Shown here one piece after another: positions 14,290-23,644 of a stretch of 38,604 bases of DNA. Below the pieces are notes generated by a model. The model worked only from the letters and a program-made list of their open reading frames with translations. It did not search any database and was not told the origin of the DNA. Position 1 is the stretch's first letter. Every line of letters starts with the position of its first letter. Source of the DNA: Sorangium cellulosum (GTDB lineage Bacteria > Myxococcota_A > Polyangia > Polyangiales > Polyangiaceae); NCBI RefSeq assembly GCF_001589285.1, contig NZ_JEMA01000455.1:1-38604 (forward strand), written 5' to 3'. The translations under genes were made by a program, and so were the position numbers.

Positions 14290-14520
14290 AAGCCGTTGTC
14301 GTGCGGGAGCCTCCGCTCCGTGAGCAACGTGCCGTTCGTGGTGAACGTTCGTGGTGAAGTAGAGAGCGAGCCCGGTCCGTTCGGCGAGGCGCGTCAAGAG
14401 CTCGTCGAAGCCGGCAAATGCCAGCGGCTCTCCTCCGCCGAACGCCACCTCCAGGAGGCCGCGGCGCGCGAGGCCCGAGAGCGCCTCGAATGCCCCGTCC
14501 ACCGTCCACTCGAGGTCCAT
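14290..14520 (-). pseudogene. radical SAM enzyme remnant
   Basis: A minus-strand stretch reads MDLEWTVDGAFEALSGL then ARRGLLEVAFGGGEPLAFAG, FDELLTRLAERTG and LYFTTN. The GGGEP motif after a beta-strand and the LxxTTN strand that follows are typical of radical SAM proteins. The N-terminal CxxxCxxC iron-sulfur motif is missing in this frame, and after FTTN the sequence turns into unrelated residues. In the preceding frame, GKVIGPPGG lies just upstream, suggesting a frameshift. This looks like a decaying fragment, convergent with the helicase gene. Confidence 0.55.
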
Positions 14521-14620
14521 CCCTCCAGCCTCCGGGCGGCCCGATCACCTTCCCGGGGTCGAGGATGCCGTCCGTACTCCGAGCGAAAATCCTGGCGGGA
14601 CTGTTCGGCGGTGGCGAACC

Positions 14621-14676
14621 GGTGCGATCCGTCACTTCCCCGGGGATTGGGGGAGGGCGTGACGACGGATCGCACC
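14621..14676. repeat. 13-bp perfect inverted repeat
   Basis: GGTGCGATCCGTC (14621-14633) and GACGGATCGCACC (14664-14676) are exact reverse complements. The 30-bp interval contains TTCCCC and GGGGGA, which could pair inside. No T-run follows. It may be a structured RNA element, a small mobile-element end pair or an operator. Confidence 0.65.
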
Positions 14677-14739
14677 CCCTCAGAAGGCATGGGCCCAACC
14701 CGGGCCCAAGGGCCAAGCCCCCGGCTTGGGGAGCTCGCC

Positions 14740-14889
14740 GTGACCGAGCCGTCGCGTCGGGCTGCGGTGGTCGCCTCGCTCGCCTGCTCCCTGAGCCGCG
14801 CCGTCGCCCTTGGGGATGAGGTGGGGGCCCGGGTCGTTCACGAGGCGCTCGGTCGGCTGCTCGGGCTGCCGGTGGCACCGGAGGGGTGA
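14740..14889 (+). CDS. small helical protein, hypothetical
   Basis: The 49-residue frame starts with GTG and reads VTEPSRRAAVVASLACSLSR then AVALGDEVGARVVHEALGRL. It is a compact, two-helix, hydrophobic pattern with a repeat-like VxxAL unit. Small proteins or domains with similar ALGDxxxARVxHEALGxLL sequences occur, from memory, repeatedly in Sorangium-type genomes. GGGGAG lies 7 nt upstream. From 14890 to 15276 I see no other supportable gene. Confidence 0.45.
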   Translation: MTEPSRRAAVVASLACSLSRAVALGDEVGARVVHEALGRLLGLPVAPEG

Positions 14890-15276
14890 GCAAGCTTAGG
14901 CCGAACATCGAGCCCGCCGCTCGGGTCGACTCGCTGCCGCAGCCCTGCCGCTCGCCAGCGCTCGCGAGCTCTGCTGAGATCGCCCGCGCGCGGCGGTTGC
15001 GTGCCGAAGCGCCGCGGAAGCATCCGGGAAAGTGCCGCCGGCAAGCAGCAGGCCTGTGCCGGGGAGGCAAGCGCGAGGGCGTTCCCGGTCGACGACCCTT
15101 TCGCCGCGATGCTGCCTAGCGACGCCATGGCGGAACCGCGGACGCCACGGTGAGCGGTGGGAAAACGAGCCGCGAGGAGGCTCCTGCATGCTGGCACAGA
15201 GGCGGCCGAGGCCCGCCCCGTCCGGTGGTCGCCTGAGATGCTTGCCTCCTGCAGCTCCCGTTGAGATCATTCCGCC

Positions 15277-18200
15277 ATGGCGCGCACGGCTCCTGTACCG
15301 AATATCCCCGCCATCCCAGGAATGAACCCCGGCGTCTTCGTCATGGGCGGCGGCGCGGGCGGCGGAGGAAGCGGCGGCGCGGGCGGCGGCGGGAAGGGCG
15401 GCGATCAGAGCGCCGGCGGCAGCAATGGGGGCAAGGGCGCCGGCGGCGGCGGGAAGGGCGCCCCGGACTACGAGAAGCATCCCGAATGCGGGTACGCATC
15501 GCATCCAGTCGACGTCGTCACCGGACGAGCGTTCACCTACCCGACTGTGGACGTGCACCTACCAGGGCCCCTGCCGCTTCTCTTCCGACGGATGTACTCC
15601 ACGACCATGGCGGCTCGGGACACGGGCCTTGGCTTCGGCTGGGGTCACACCATCGGCTGGGAGGTCGAGGTGCGCCGGCGGAGTCTCGTGGTTTGGAACG
15701 AGCAAGGCATGCCCGTCGAGTTCCCCATGATCCGGCCGGGAGACGAGGTCGTGGGCCCCTTTGGCTGGGCGCTCCGCCGAGAGGCCTGGGGGTTCGTGGT
15801 CGATGCAAATGACGACGTGTACCGCACTTTCTGCGAGCGCGACGAGCCTGGTCTCCGGTATCGCCTCAGCGCGATCGAGGACCGGAACAAGAATCGAATC
15901 ACGATCATATATCAACAGGGCAAGATCGCATCGATTGTGGACAGCGCCGGGCGGAGCCTCCGTGTCCACACCACCCCTGAAGGGCGCATCGCCTCGATCG
16001 AGACGAAGAACGCCGTGGCCGGCGGCGCATGGCTCACCTTCGCGACGTACCGGTACGACGGTCACGGGAACCTCGTGGAATGCAGGGACACGGACGGATT
16101 CTCCTCACATTACGAATACGATGAAGAACACCTGCTCACGAAGGACACGGATCGCGCCGGTCTCACGTTTTATTTCGTGTACGACAGGCACCGGCGCTGC
16201 ATCGAGTCATGGGGCGAGTACCCCGGCGAGCGCGATCCGAGCCTGGCGGAGGGACTGCCGCAGGTGCTGGCGGACGGCCGGACACGGGTCAAGGGCATCA
16301 GTCATTGCAAGATGGAGTACCTCGACAACGGGTACAGCGAGGTCGCAGACTCGGCGCGGGTGCGACGGTTCTTCGGCAATGAGCACGGCCTACTCGACAA
16401 ACGCGTTGAGGGGCAAGGCGTGATCAGCTGCACGTACAACGCCGCGGGTCACCTGACCAGCCGTACGGACGAGCTCGGAGGAACGACGCTCTACGAGCTG
16501 GACGACCGCGGTCAGCTCACGCGGCTCACCGATCCGAAGGGGCGCAGCACCTTCATCGCGCGCGGCGCTTACGGCCTGCCTGTCGAGATCGTTGATCCTG
16601 CGGGCGGCGTCACGCGGATTGAGCGGGACCAGCGGGGCAACCCTGAGCTCGTCGTAGATCCCACGGGCGCGATTACGTCGTATCGTCATGACGAGCGTGG
16701 ACTTATCAAGGAGATCATCAATTCACACGGACACTCCACGCGCTTCGACTACGACGCGCACGGCAATATGACCGCGGCCTTCGAGTCGAGCGGCGCGATC
16801 ACCCGGTTCGGCTACGACGCGCTGGGGCGCAGGACGTCGGTGACCGATCCTCTCGGCGCGGTTGTCCGCTTCGCCTATTCAGGCCGGGGCGATCACGTCG
16901 CGACCTACGACGAGTTGGGCGGTGTGACGCGATACGCCTACGATGGTGAAGCTAAGATGACGCAGGTCACCTGGCCCAGCGGGCGCGTCCGCTCGTTCCG
17001 GTGGGGAGGGTACAACAAGCTCTGCGAGATCGTGGATGAGGCAGGCGGGGTCACGCGCATGCTCTACGATCTCGACGGGCTCCCGGTGGCGCTCGTCAAC
17101 CCGAAGGGAGAGAAGCACCACTACGAGCACGACGCGAGCGGCCGGCTCGTCGCGGAGGTGACCTTCGACGGCGTACGGAGGAGGTACCGCTGCGATCTCG
17201 CGGGGCGGCTCGTCGCCGTCATCGGCGGGACGGGGGAGACCATGGAGTTCGTCCGCGACGCCTCCGGCATGGTCGTTGAGCGACGCTACGCCGACGGTAC
17301 GACAGAAGCGCTCGAGTACGATGAGTGCGGAGATCTCGTTCGGGCGGTCGGCCCAGATGTGGAGGTGCAGTTTCAGAGGGACGCCGCGGGGAGGATCCTG
17401 CGCGAGACGCAGCTCGTGCGCGGAGAGGCGCTCTCGGTTGCGCGCGGGCGAGAAGGTCGCGCGCACGTAACGATGACGTCGCTCGGTCACGCGATCGCGA
17501 TGACGGAGGGGCCCAATGCCTTTGTGCGCCGCTACCTCCTGGGTGAGGCGCACGAGGTCGAGAGCCGCTCGGACGTCTACGGGCGCGAGGTCGAGCGGGT
17601 TTTACCCGGAGGGGGACGGCTGGAGAGCGTGTTCGACGCGATGGGCCGCCTCGCAGAGCGGCGAGCGCGTGGCCCCTTCACGACCCCCGCCGTCGAGCCA
17701 GGCCACCCCGAGTGGGTCGGGTCGCGGGAAGGAGGGCTCTCCGTGCGCCGAGTCCACCACTACTCGCTGGACGGCCACATAGGGGCGGACTGGGATCTGC
17801 GCCACGGGCAGACCCAGTACGAGGTGGATGCGCTCGGACAGCTCCTCTGCGCGGTTCGCGAGCGAGGCCGAGAGGATCGTTACGCGTACGACGCCACTGG
17901 CAACATCGTCCGCGTCGGTAGCACGAGCTCGGTTTTCGAGCAAGGCAACCGCCTCCTCGAGCACGGCACGACACACTACCAGTACGACGACCTCGGTCAG
18001 CTGATCGAGAAGTCCGTCGCCGGCGATGACGGCGCGAAGCGGGCCTGCCGATACACCTGGAACCCCGCCGGTCGCCTGAGCAGCGTCACCTGTCCGGATG
18101 GAGTGGTGGTGCAGTACCATTATGACCCCCTCGGCCGCCGCCTCGAGAAGCGCGTGTTCGAGGCACCAGCGCCGGGAGCGCGGGGCGCGCTCCGCTCGAC

Positions 18201-19176
18201 CACCAGGTTCCTGTGGGATGGCGCGGCGGTCATACAGGAAATCAAGCGCTCGGCCGACGAGCTGGGCAACCCCGTCGTCGACGATCGGAGGTACTGGGTA
18301 GCGGGAGATGGCCCCGTCGTGCTCGCTCACCGCGATGTGCGCTGGGACGCCCGCGGCGCGACCGCCGGCGAGTGGGTGCACTACGTGAACGATCCGAACG
18401 GAGCGCCGACGCACCTCGTGGACGCTCGCGGCGCCGTCGTGGGCGAGCTCGCACGATCCGGGCTGGGCAGGACGTTGCCCGCCCCTGGTTCCGAGGTACG
18501 CACAGCCGTTCGCTTCGCGGGTCAGTACGAGGACGAGGAGACGGGCCTCCACTATAATCACTTTCGCTATTACGATCCAGACACGGGCCGGTACCTGTCG
18601 CACGACCCCATCTCGCTGCGTGGCGGACACAACTTGTACCGTTATGTGCGAGATCCCAACACGATGACGGACCCGCATGGCCTTGTCCCCTGTCAGTGTG
18701 TCATGATAACCAACAACGGGCCTCCGGAGCGGCTCGTGGGGCAGGACCCCAACGGCAATAACCTGTACGCGTGGAGGCGCAACTCTGGTGGCAGCCCACA
18801 GAACGTGCACCCGGACGTCTCGAACCACATTCCCCCCGCGGACCAGCTGCCTCAGGGCTCCACGGCGAGCCCTGATCAGCGAGGAAAATGTGCGGAGCCG
18901 GCGGCCCTCACCGATTATCGCAATTGGCTCGCGAAGCAACCGAACCCCGGCAACGCGACCATGTTGAACCGGATCCAACAGGGGGTCGTCGCCGTCGTGC
19001 CCATGAACAAGGGCGGCCCGACCTCGGGGAGCTACAAGGCACCGTGCGACTTCTGCGGTCCGACCCTGAGCAACATGGGACTGTCGAACCGGGTCATGAC
19101 GCCGCAGGCCGCCGCGCAGGCCATGCCCAACATCGCACAAGTGTTCACAATCCAGAACGTGCCCGTGTTCCGCTGA
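15277..19176 (+). CDS. RHS-repeat polymorphic toxin with YwqJ-like deaminase tip
   Basis: The 1299-residue protein begins with a PNIPAIPGMNPGVFVMGG motif and a Gly-rich linker (residues about 24-60). It then has an RHS N-terminal block (HPVDVVTGRAFTYPTVDV, LPLLFRRMYSTT) and more than ten YD repeats, e.g. YDAHGNM, YDALGRRTS and YDPLGRRLEKR. The conserved core end YYDPDTGRYLSHDPI lies near 1101-1115, with DPHGL marking the junction at about 1136. The last 163 residues differ from the core and carry a CAE triad (C1205-A-E1207) and PCDFC (1256-1260), the pattern of zinc-dependent deaminase toxins of the YwqJ type. It probably acts on nucleotides or nucleic acids of neighbours and is released by a contact-dependent or type VI route. 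No signal peptide is visible. Confidence 0.85.
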   Translation: MARTAPVPNIPAIPGMNPGVFVMGGGAGGGGSGGAGGGGKGGDQSAGGSNGGKGAGGGGKGAPDYEKHPECGYASHPVDVVTGRAFTYPTVDVHLPGPLPLLFRRMYSTTMAARDTGLGFGWGHTIGWEVEVRRRSLVVWNEQGMPVEFPMIRPGDEVVGPFGWALRREAWGFVVDANDDVYRTFCERDEPGLRYRLSAIEDRNKNRITIIYQQGKIASIVDSAGRSLRVHTTPEGRIASIETKNAVAGGAWLTFATYRYDGHGNLVECRDTDGFSSHYEYDEEHLLTKDTDRAGLTFYFVYDRHRRCIESWGEYPGERDPSLAEGLPQVLADGRTRVKGISHCKMEYLDNGYSEVADSARVRRFFGNEHGLLDKRVEGQGVISCTYNAAGHLTSRTDELGGTTLYELDDRGQLTRLTDPKGRSTFIARGAYGLPVEIVDPAGGVTRIERDQRGNPELVVDPTGAITSYRHDERGLIKEIINSHGHSTRFDYDAHGNMTAAFESSGAITRFGYDALGRRTSVTDPLGAVVRFAYSGRGDHVATYDELGGVTRYAYDGEAKMTQVTWPSGRVRSFRWGGYNKLCEIVDEAGGVTRMLYDLDGLPVALVNPKGEKHHYEHDASGRLVAEVTFDGVRRRYRCDLAGRLVAVIGGTGETMEFVRDASGMVVERRYADGTTEALEYDECGDLVRAVGPDVEVQFQRDAAGRILRETQLVRGEALSVARGREGRAHVTMTSLGHAIAMTEGPNAFVRRYLLGEAHEVESRSDVYGREVERVLPGGGRLESVFDAMGRLAERRARGPFTTPAVEPGHPEWVGSREGGLSVRRVHHYSLDGHIGADWDLRHGQTQYEVDALGQLLCAVRERGREDRYAYDATGNIVRVGSTSSVFEQGNRLLEHGTTHYQYDDLGQLIEKSVAGDDGAKRACRYTWNPAGRLSSVTCPDGVVVQYHYDPLGRRLEKRVFEAPAPGARGALRSTTRFLWDGAAVIQEIKRSADELGNPVVDDRRYWVAGDGPVVLAHRDVRWDARGATAGEWVHYVNDPNGAPTHLVDARGAVVGELARSGLGRTLPAPGSEVRTAVRFAGQYEDEETGLHYNHFRYYDPDTGRYLSHDPISLRGGHNLYRYVRDPNTMTDPHGLVPCQCVMITNNGPPERLVGQDPNGNNLYAWRRNSGGSPQNVHPDVSNHIPPADQLPQGSTASPDQRGKCAEPAALTDYRNWLAKQPNPGNATMLNRIQQGVVAVVPMNKGGPTSGSYKAPCDFCGPTLSNMGLSNRVMTPQAAAQAMPNIAQVFTIQNVPVFR

Positions 19177-19186
19177 CGGACAGCCT

Positions 19187-20101
19187 ATGCGACCTCCCCT
19201 GCCTCTGCACCTGTTTTCCCCTCGCGCTCAGCAGTTCCTCCTCTCCGCCGAGCGCGACGACAGCGGACGCGATCGCGAGAGCGTCGCCCGCCGACTGGCC
19301 GAGTGCCATCGACCGCTGTTCGCTGCGGCCATCGACTTCGAGCACGTCTACGGCGGGCTGTCGTGGGGCGAGGATACCCTCGGGATCTACTATGACGAGC
19401 CGATGCGCGACGAGAACGACCCGCTTGATCTCGACGGCACGATGGTGCCGATCGGCAGCGAGGGGGTCTGTGGCCTGTTCATGAACGAGGCGGGAGAGGT
19501 GATCACCCAGCCTAACGTCAAGAGCGCCTCGATCGAGAAATACATCGAGCAGCGCGCGTTGGTCTCGGCCGCGGAAGCGCATCGCGCATACCGGGTCAAG
19601 GTCCGCCCCGCGACGGGCGACGCCCTCGCGGCGTCGCTCGGTCTCACCGTCGTCTCCGAAGCGACCGACGGGTATCAGGCCTACTTCGCTTCGGGCGGCG
19701 TGCTCCTGCGCCACTACCGGCAGCCGGAGGTGTACGAGGCGCGCGTGGACCTCGTGCTCGCGCCCTCGCTCGAGCAAGTCGCGGCGATCCTGGAGTCGGC
19801 TGCCCACGTGGTCGGATCGCCCCGCGTGAGCGTCCACCGCATGGGGGCGACGGTGGTTCGCCTGTCCGCCAATGAGGAGTCGAGCATCCCGCCTACGGGC
19901 TCGTGGAGCGCCGCCCTCGATGCTGTCCGTTTCGATTACGGCGACGAGGACGACCACCACGATGGTACCGTCTGGCTTATCGGCGCGCGCGGCTCGCGAC
20001 GGATCGAGCAGTACCAGATCACCGCCGAAGGACGGCTGCTCAGCTGGAACACCTTCGAGAACGATAGGGCGACCCTGCGGCTCCCGTCAGGAGCGCCGTG
20101 A
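19187..20101 (+). CDS. probable SUKH-type immunity protein for the RHS toxin
   Basis: The 304-residue protein lies 10 bp after the RHS stop, the usual place for an immunity gene. Near residues 42-63 it has AIDFEHVYGGLSWGEDTLGI, which resembles the SUKH (SMI1/KNR4) signature of a (Y)GGL strand followed by LGI. SUKH proteins are frequent partners of deaminase-type toxins. Residues from about 110 to 280 form a second, less clear domain with LTVVSEATDGYQAYFASGG and other strands. It has no signal peptide, so it would act in the cytoplasm by binding the toxin tip. The SUKH assignment rests on one motif and the position. Confidence 0.65.
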   Translation: MRPPLPLHLFSPRAQQFLLSAERDDSGRDRESVARRLAECHRPLFAAAIDFEHVYGGLSWGEDTLGIYYDEPMRDENDPLDLDGTMVPIGSEGVCGLFMNEAGEVITQPNVKSASIEKYIEQRALVSAAEAHRAYRVKVRPATGDALAASLGLTVVSEATDGYQAYFASGGVLLRHYRQPEVYEARVDLVLAPSLEQVAAILESAAHVVGSPRVSVHRMGATVVRLSANEESSIPPTGSWSAALDAVRFDYGDEDDHHDGTVWLIGARGSRRIEQYQITAEGRLLSWNTFENDRATLRLPSGAP

Positions 20102-20202
20102 CCCCAGGTCGGCTCGCGGCGGCCGAGCCGAAACCGTCACGGTTCCGCGCTCACGAAGCCGTCCCGCCGCGAACCTTCCGGCCCCCGCTACCCCCGCGGC
20201 GT

Positions 20203-20277
20203 CTACCGCGGCTCGTCCTGGCAGAGGTAGTTCCGCTTCAGGCTCCGGTTCTCCATGTCGGTATAGAGCACCGCCAT
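20203..20277 (-). pseudogene. coding debris, possible gene remnant
   Basis: A short minus-strand stretch reads MAVLYTDMENRSLKRNYLC and QDEPR before a stop. Just upstream in another frame lie AYADWSKIVPPMSGVDHG. Together they look like the C-terminal end of a damaged gene with a frameshift. On the plus strand, 20337-20465 encodes EGAALGYIGAALGGETGK followed by THGNCY and a stop, with no start codon. I cannot name the parents. Between 20102 and 20609 nothing else is supported. Confidence 0.3.
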
Positions 20278-20609
20278 GGTCGACCCCCGACATCGGCGGC
20301 ACGATCTTGCTCCAGTCCGCGTAGGCCGGCCGCTGACACCGCCGCCGCAGGCTGTGGAGCGCACGCGGCCCCTTCGACGACGCGACGGCGGAAGGCGCCG
20401 CGTTGGGCTACATCGGAGCCGCCCTCGGCGGCGAAACAGGCAAAACCCATGGGAATTGTTACTGATGTCCAGGACCGCTCATTATCGACCGGTTTCTCTG
20501 GCGGGGCTTCTGACACGCAGAGCCCGCGCGAGCGCCTCGACCACGCCACGAGCCGCCGAGCGACCGCAGCGCCGCGCAGACGCGGCTCCGTGATAAGCGT
20601 CGCCGCAGC

Positions 20610-23099
20610 ATGCAGGCGCCCTCCACCGACTCCCCCGCACCCTCGGGGCCGCTCCCCGACAGCGCCGCGGAAACCGCGGAAACCCCCGCGCGCGCCGCCC
20701 CCGGCGCCGCCTCCCCGCCCCCGCCGCCCCGCCGCTGGGCCGTCGGCCTGCTCAGCGCCCTCCATGCCCCCCTCTTCGCTTGGGCCGCGCTCTCCCTCCC
20801 CTTCCGGCCGTGGACGCTCTTCGCCGTTGTCACCGCCGCGCTCGCGCTGCTCCACGCCGCGACCGCCGCGCTCTCGCTCCTCCCCCACCCGCTCGCCCCG
20901 CGCGCGTTCCGGGTCACGTCGCTCGTCTCGCTCGGCTACCTCGCGCTCCTGAGCTACGGCCTCCTCTCCTCGGCCGTCTACGTCGCCTCGCTGAACCGCG
21001 GCCTCGGCGCGGGCATCGCGGCCGCGCTGCTCGCTGTCTGGGGGGTCGTCGCGCTCCTCACCCTGCCCTTCGCGTGCTGGGGCGTCGCCTCGACGGGCGG
21101 CCTCGCTCCCCTCCGGCGGCGCTCGTCCCCGCGCGCCGCGCTCTCCGCGCTCTCCGCGCTCTCCGCGCTCATCGTGCTGGCCGCGCTCGCGCTGCTCTTC
21201 CGCCACCGCACCGCCAAGGCCGACGTCCTGCCCGTGCCGGGCGGCGCGCCGTCCGGCACCGGGGCCGCGCTGCGCGAGGCGCTCTCGTCCTTCGACGAGC
21301 TCCCCGCGGCGCCGGCCAAGGCGCCGCCGCTCATGACCACGGCGCCGGCCGCGTGCGCCGCGCCCCCGGCGCCCGGCCGCTCCACCCTCGTCGTCACGCA
21401 CCTCGCCCGCGCGAAGGAGCGCGGTCGCGCCGCCGTCGCCACCCGCTGCCTCCAGCCCCCGCCCGGCGAGGACGCCGCGGCCGCGCTGCGCGGCGCGCTC
21501 GCCGGCGCGCTGCGCGGCCCCCTCAAGATCGACGTCGTCTCGGCCGTCCAGCCGCTCGGCTCTGGCTCTCCCGGGCCGGGCCTCGTCGGCCTGTCGCTGC
21601 GCCCCGGGCTCGACGGCCTCTGCCTCGCCGAGCGCTGCCTCATGCCGTGGCAGCTCATCGCGATCGACGCGTTCAACACGAACGCGCCGCTCGCCGGCGT
21701 CCCCGACTTCCGCTTCGGCGTGGACCTCGCGGTCCTGCGCCGCGCCCTCGGCGAGCCCGAGCCGCCCGGCGGCCCTGCCGGCGCGGGCGCCGAAGAGCGC
21801 GCCCTGAGGAGCGGCCTCCTCCGGATCGAGACGCTGAGCTACACGGTCGACAGCGCGGGCGCGCTCCACCTCCTGTCCCGGATCGGCGAGCCCGGGGTGG
21901 AGCTCACCGACGCGACAGTCCAGCAGGCGGCGGCCGCGGCCGAGCGTTACATCCTCGGCGCGCAGCGGAAGGACGGCATGTTCCGCTACATCGTCGACCC
22001 GTTCACCGGGCGCGCCTCGTTCGACGGCTTCTCGATCGCGCGGCAGGCCGGCACCACGCTCGCGCTCTGCGAGCTCGGCGCCGGCGCCGAGGGCGCCCCG
22101 GCGCCGCCGGCGCTCAGGACGACCGTGGAGCGCTCGCTCGCGCTGCTCGCGAAGCTGGAGCGCCGGTCCGGCGACGGCGGCCCCGTCGGCGCGCTCTTCT
22201 ACCCGCCGGACACCCGCGGGACGATCGCGAACCTCAACCCCACGGCGCTGAGCCTCGTCGCGTTCCTCTCGTGCCGCGACGTCGTCCGCGACACGCCCGA
22301 CGCGCCCGGGGCGCACGACGCGCTCATCGGCCGGCTCGCCCGCATGGTGCTCGCGACGCAGCGGGACGACGGCGGCTTCGCGCCGCAGCTCGATCTCGCG
22401 CGCGTCGCGCCCGTCCTCGGCCCGACGCAGCTCTACGAGGGCGGCCAGTCGGTGCTCGCGCTGGCGCTGCTCGAGGACCTCGCCGCCCGCGCGCCGGCGC
22501 CCGAGCTCCCCCCCGCCGCCGAGGTGCGCGCCGCCGTCGACCGGGCGATGGACTACTACGCGAACCGTTACTGGGACCATTTCGCCAGTGATTTCGTGTA
22601 CATGGAAGAGAACTGGCACTGCCTCGCGGCGCGCGCGGCGCTCGGCCGTCACCGCCGCGACGACTACGAGCGGTTCTGCCTCGACTACGTGGCGTTCAAG
22701 TCGCGGCTCGTGCTCGACGAGGAAAGCGATGTCGCGCCCGACCTCGTCGGCGGCTACGGGTTCGGCAACGTCCTCCCCCCGCACAACACGGCGACGGCGG
22801 GGTTCGGCGAGGCGCTGGCCGCCGCGATGGCGGTCAAGGCGGCGCGCGGCGAGGATCTCGCGCGCGACAGGGCGCTGATGGAGCGGGTGCTCGGGTTCCT
22901 GGTGCGGCAGCAGTGGTCGCCCGCGACCTGCTTCGCCTGCAGCCGCGACGAGATCATCGAGGGCGGCTTCAGCGAGAGCATGGCGTCGCCGCGGATCCGC
23001 ATCGACTACGTACAGCACGCCTGGGCCGCGCTCGGCCACGGCGGCAGGATGCTGGGGCTCTTGCCCGGGCGGAGCGCCCCGGTGGCGGGACCGCTGTGA
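20610..23099 (+). CDS. membrane-anchored alpha/alpha-toroid protein, unknown enzyme
   Basis: The 829-residue protein has a Pro/Ala-rich start and about four to five membrane helices between residues 43 and 200. A disordered Ala/Pro linker leads to a large C-terminal domain of repeated helical hairpins (from about 440). Motifs there include RKDGMFRYIVDPFTGRAS, ARQAGTTLALCELG, QRDDGGFAPQLDL and NTATAGFGEALAAAMAV, with an end segment RIRIDYVQHAWAALG. The DGxFxYxxDP and AGTTxALxE motifs recur in toroid proteins related in fold to terpene cyclases and glycosidases. The exact reaction is unknown. Its stop overlaps the next start (GTGA), making it the first gene of a coupled three-gene operon. Confidence 0.7.
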   Translation: MQAPSTDSPAPSGPLPDSAAETAETPARAAPGAASPPPPPRRWAVGLLSALHAPLFAWAALSLPFRPWTLFAVVTAALALLHAATAALSLLPHPLAPRAFRVTSLVSLGYLALLSYGLLSSAVYVASLNRGLGAGIAAALLAVWGVVALLTLPFACWGVASTGGLAPLRRRSSPRAALSALSALSALIVLAALALLFRHRTAKADVLPVPGGAPSGTGAALREALSSFDELPAAPAKAPPLMTTAPAACAAPPAPGRSTLVVTHLARAKERGRAAVATRCLQPPPGEDAAAALRGALAGALRGPLKIDVVSAVQPLGSGSPGPGLVGLSLRPGLDGLCLAERCLMPWQLIAIDAFNTNAPLAGVPDFRFGVDLAVLRRALGEPEPPGGPAGAGAEERALRSGLLRIETLSYTVDSAGALHLLSRIGEPGVELTDATVQQAAAAAERYILGAQRKDGMFRYIVDPFTGRASFDGFSIARQAGTTLALCELGAGAEGAPAPPALRTTVERSLALLAKLERRSGDGGPVGALFYPPDTRGTIANLNPTALSLVAFLSCRDVVRDTPDAPGAHDALIGRLARMVLATQRDDGGFAPQLDLARVAPVLGPTQLYEGGQSVLALALLEDLAARAPAPELPPAAEVRAAVDRAMDYYANRYWDHFASDFVYMEENWHCLAARAALGRHRRDDYERFCLDYVAFKSRLVLDEESDVAPDLVGGYGFGNVLPPHNTATAGFGEALAAAMAVKAARGEDLARDRALMERVLGFLVRQQWSPATCFACSRDEIIEGGFSESMASPRIRIDYVQHAWAALGHGGRMLGLLPGRSAPVAGPL

Positions 23100-23644
23100 G
23101 CGCCGGCGAGGGCGGCAGGAGGGGCCCCGCCTCGGTCGCCCGCGGCGGCGCGGGCCCCAGCGGCGGCGCGGACCCGGGCGCGGGCGCTCGCTGGGTCGAC
23201 CGCAGGGCGTACGCGTACGCCGTGACCGCGGGGCTCTTGCTCCTCATGCTCGCCCCGCTGTTCCGCCGGCCGCCCGTGGACAGCTTCCCGCTGTCGACCT
23301 ACCCGATGTTCTCGTGGGGTCGTCACGACGCCCGCACAACGGTCGAGCGCGCCGTCGGCGTGGACTCCCGGGGCGGGCGGCGGCCGATCCCGCCGCGCCT
23401 CGTGGGCAGCGAGGAGGTCCTGCAGGCCAGGGCCACCCTGGCGCAGAGCATCCGTCAGGGCGCCCGGGCGGCGCGCGCGCTCTGCCGCGGCATCGCGGCG
23501 CGCGTCGCCCAGCAGAACGGTCACGCCGACATCGTCTCCGTCGAGATCCGGACCGACACCTTCGACGCGATCGCGTTCTTCGACGGGCAGGAGACCCCGC
23601 TCGACGCGAAGCTCCACGCGACCTGCAAGGTGGGCGCGCGATGA
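23096..23644 (+). CDS. small membrane-anchored protein of HTTM operon
   Basis: The 182-residue product starts with GTG overlapping the toroid gene stop. A Gly-rich N-terminus is followed by one membrane helix ([18 protein letters not shown]) and the segment [21 protein letters not shown] soluble domain with [32 protein letters not shown] and [15 protein letters not shown] follows. [12 protein letters not shown] segment after a single helix is typical of proteins encoded beside HTTM genes, as far as I recall; no enzyme activity is known. The stop overlaps the HTTM gene start (ATGA). Confidence 0.7.
   Translation: MSAGEGGRRGPASVARGGAGPSGGADPGAGARWVDRRAYAYAVTAGLLLLMLAPLFRRPPVDSFPLSTYPMFSWGRHDARTTVERAVGVDSRGGRRPIPPRLVGSEEVLQARATLAQSIRQGARAARALCRGIAARVAQQNGHADIVSVEIRTDTFDAIAFFDGQETPLDAKLHATCKVGAR

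Noticed and set aside
17602..19140. 512-codon minus-strand frame within the RHS gene
   Set aside because: It is antisense to conserved YD repeats and lacks recognisable motifs.
20238..23039. 933-codon open frame on the minus strand
   Set aside because: It is antisense to the toroid gene and consists of Arg/Glu/Gly/Ala-rich sequence caused by G/C at third positions of the plus gene. No domain or start signal was seen.
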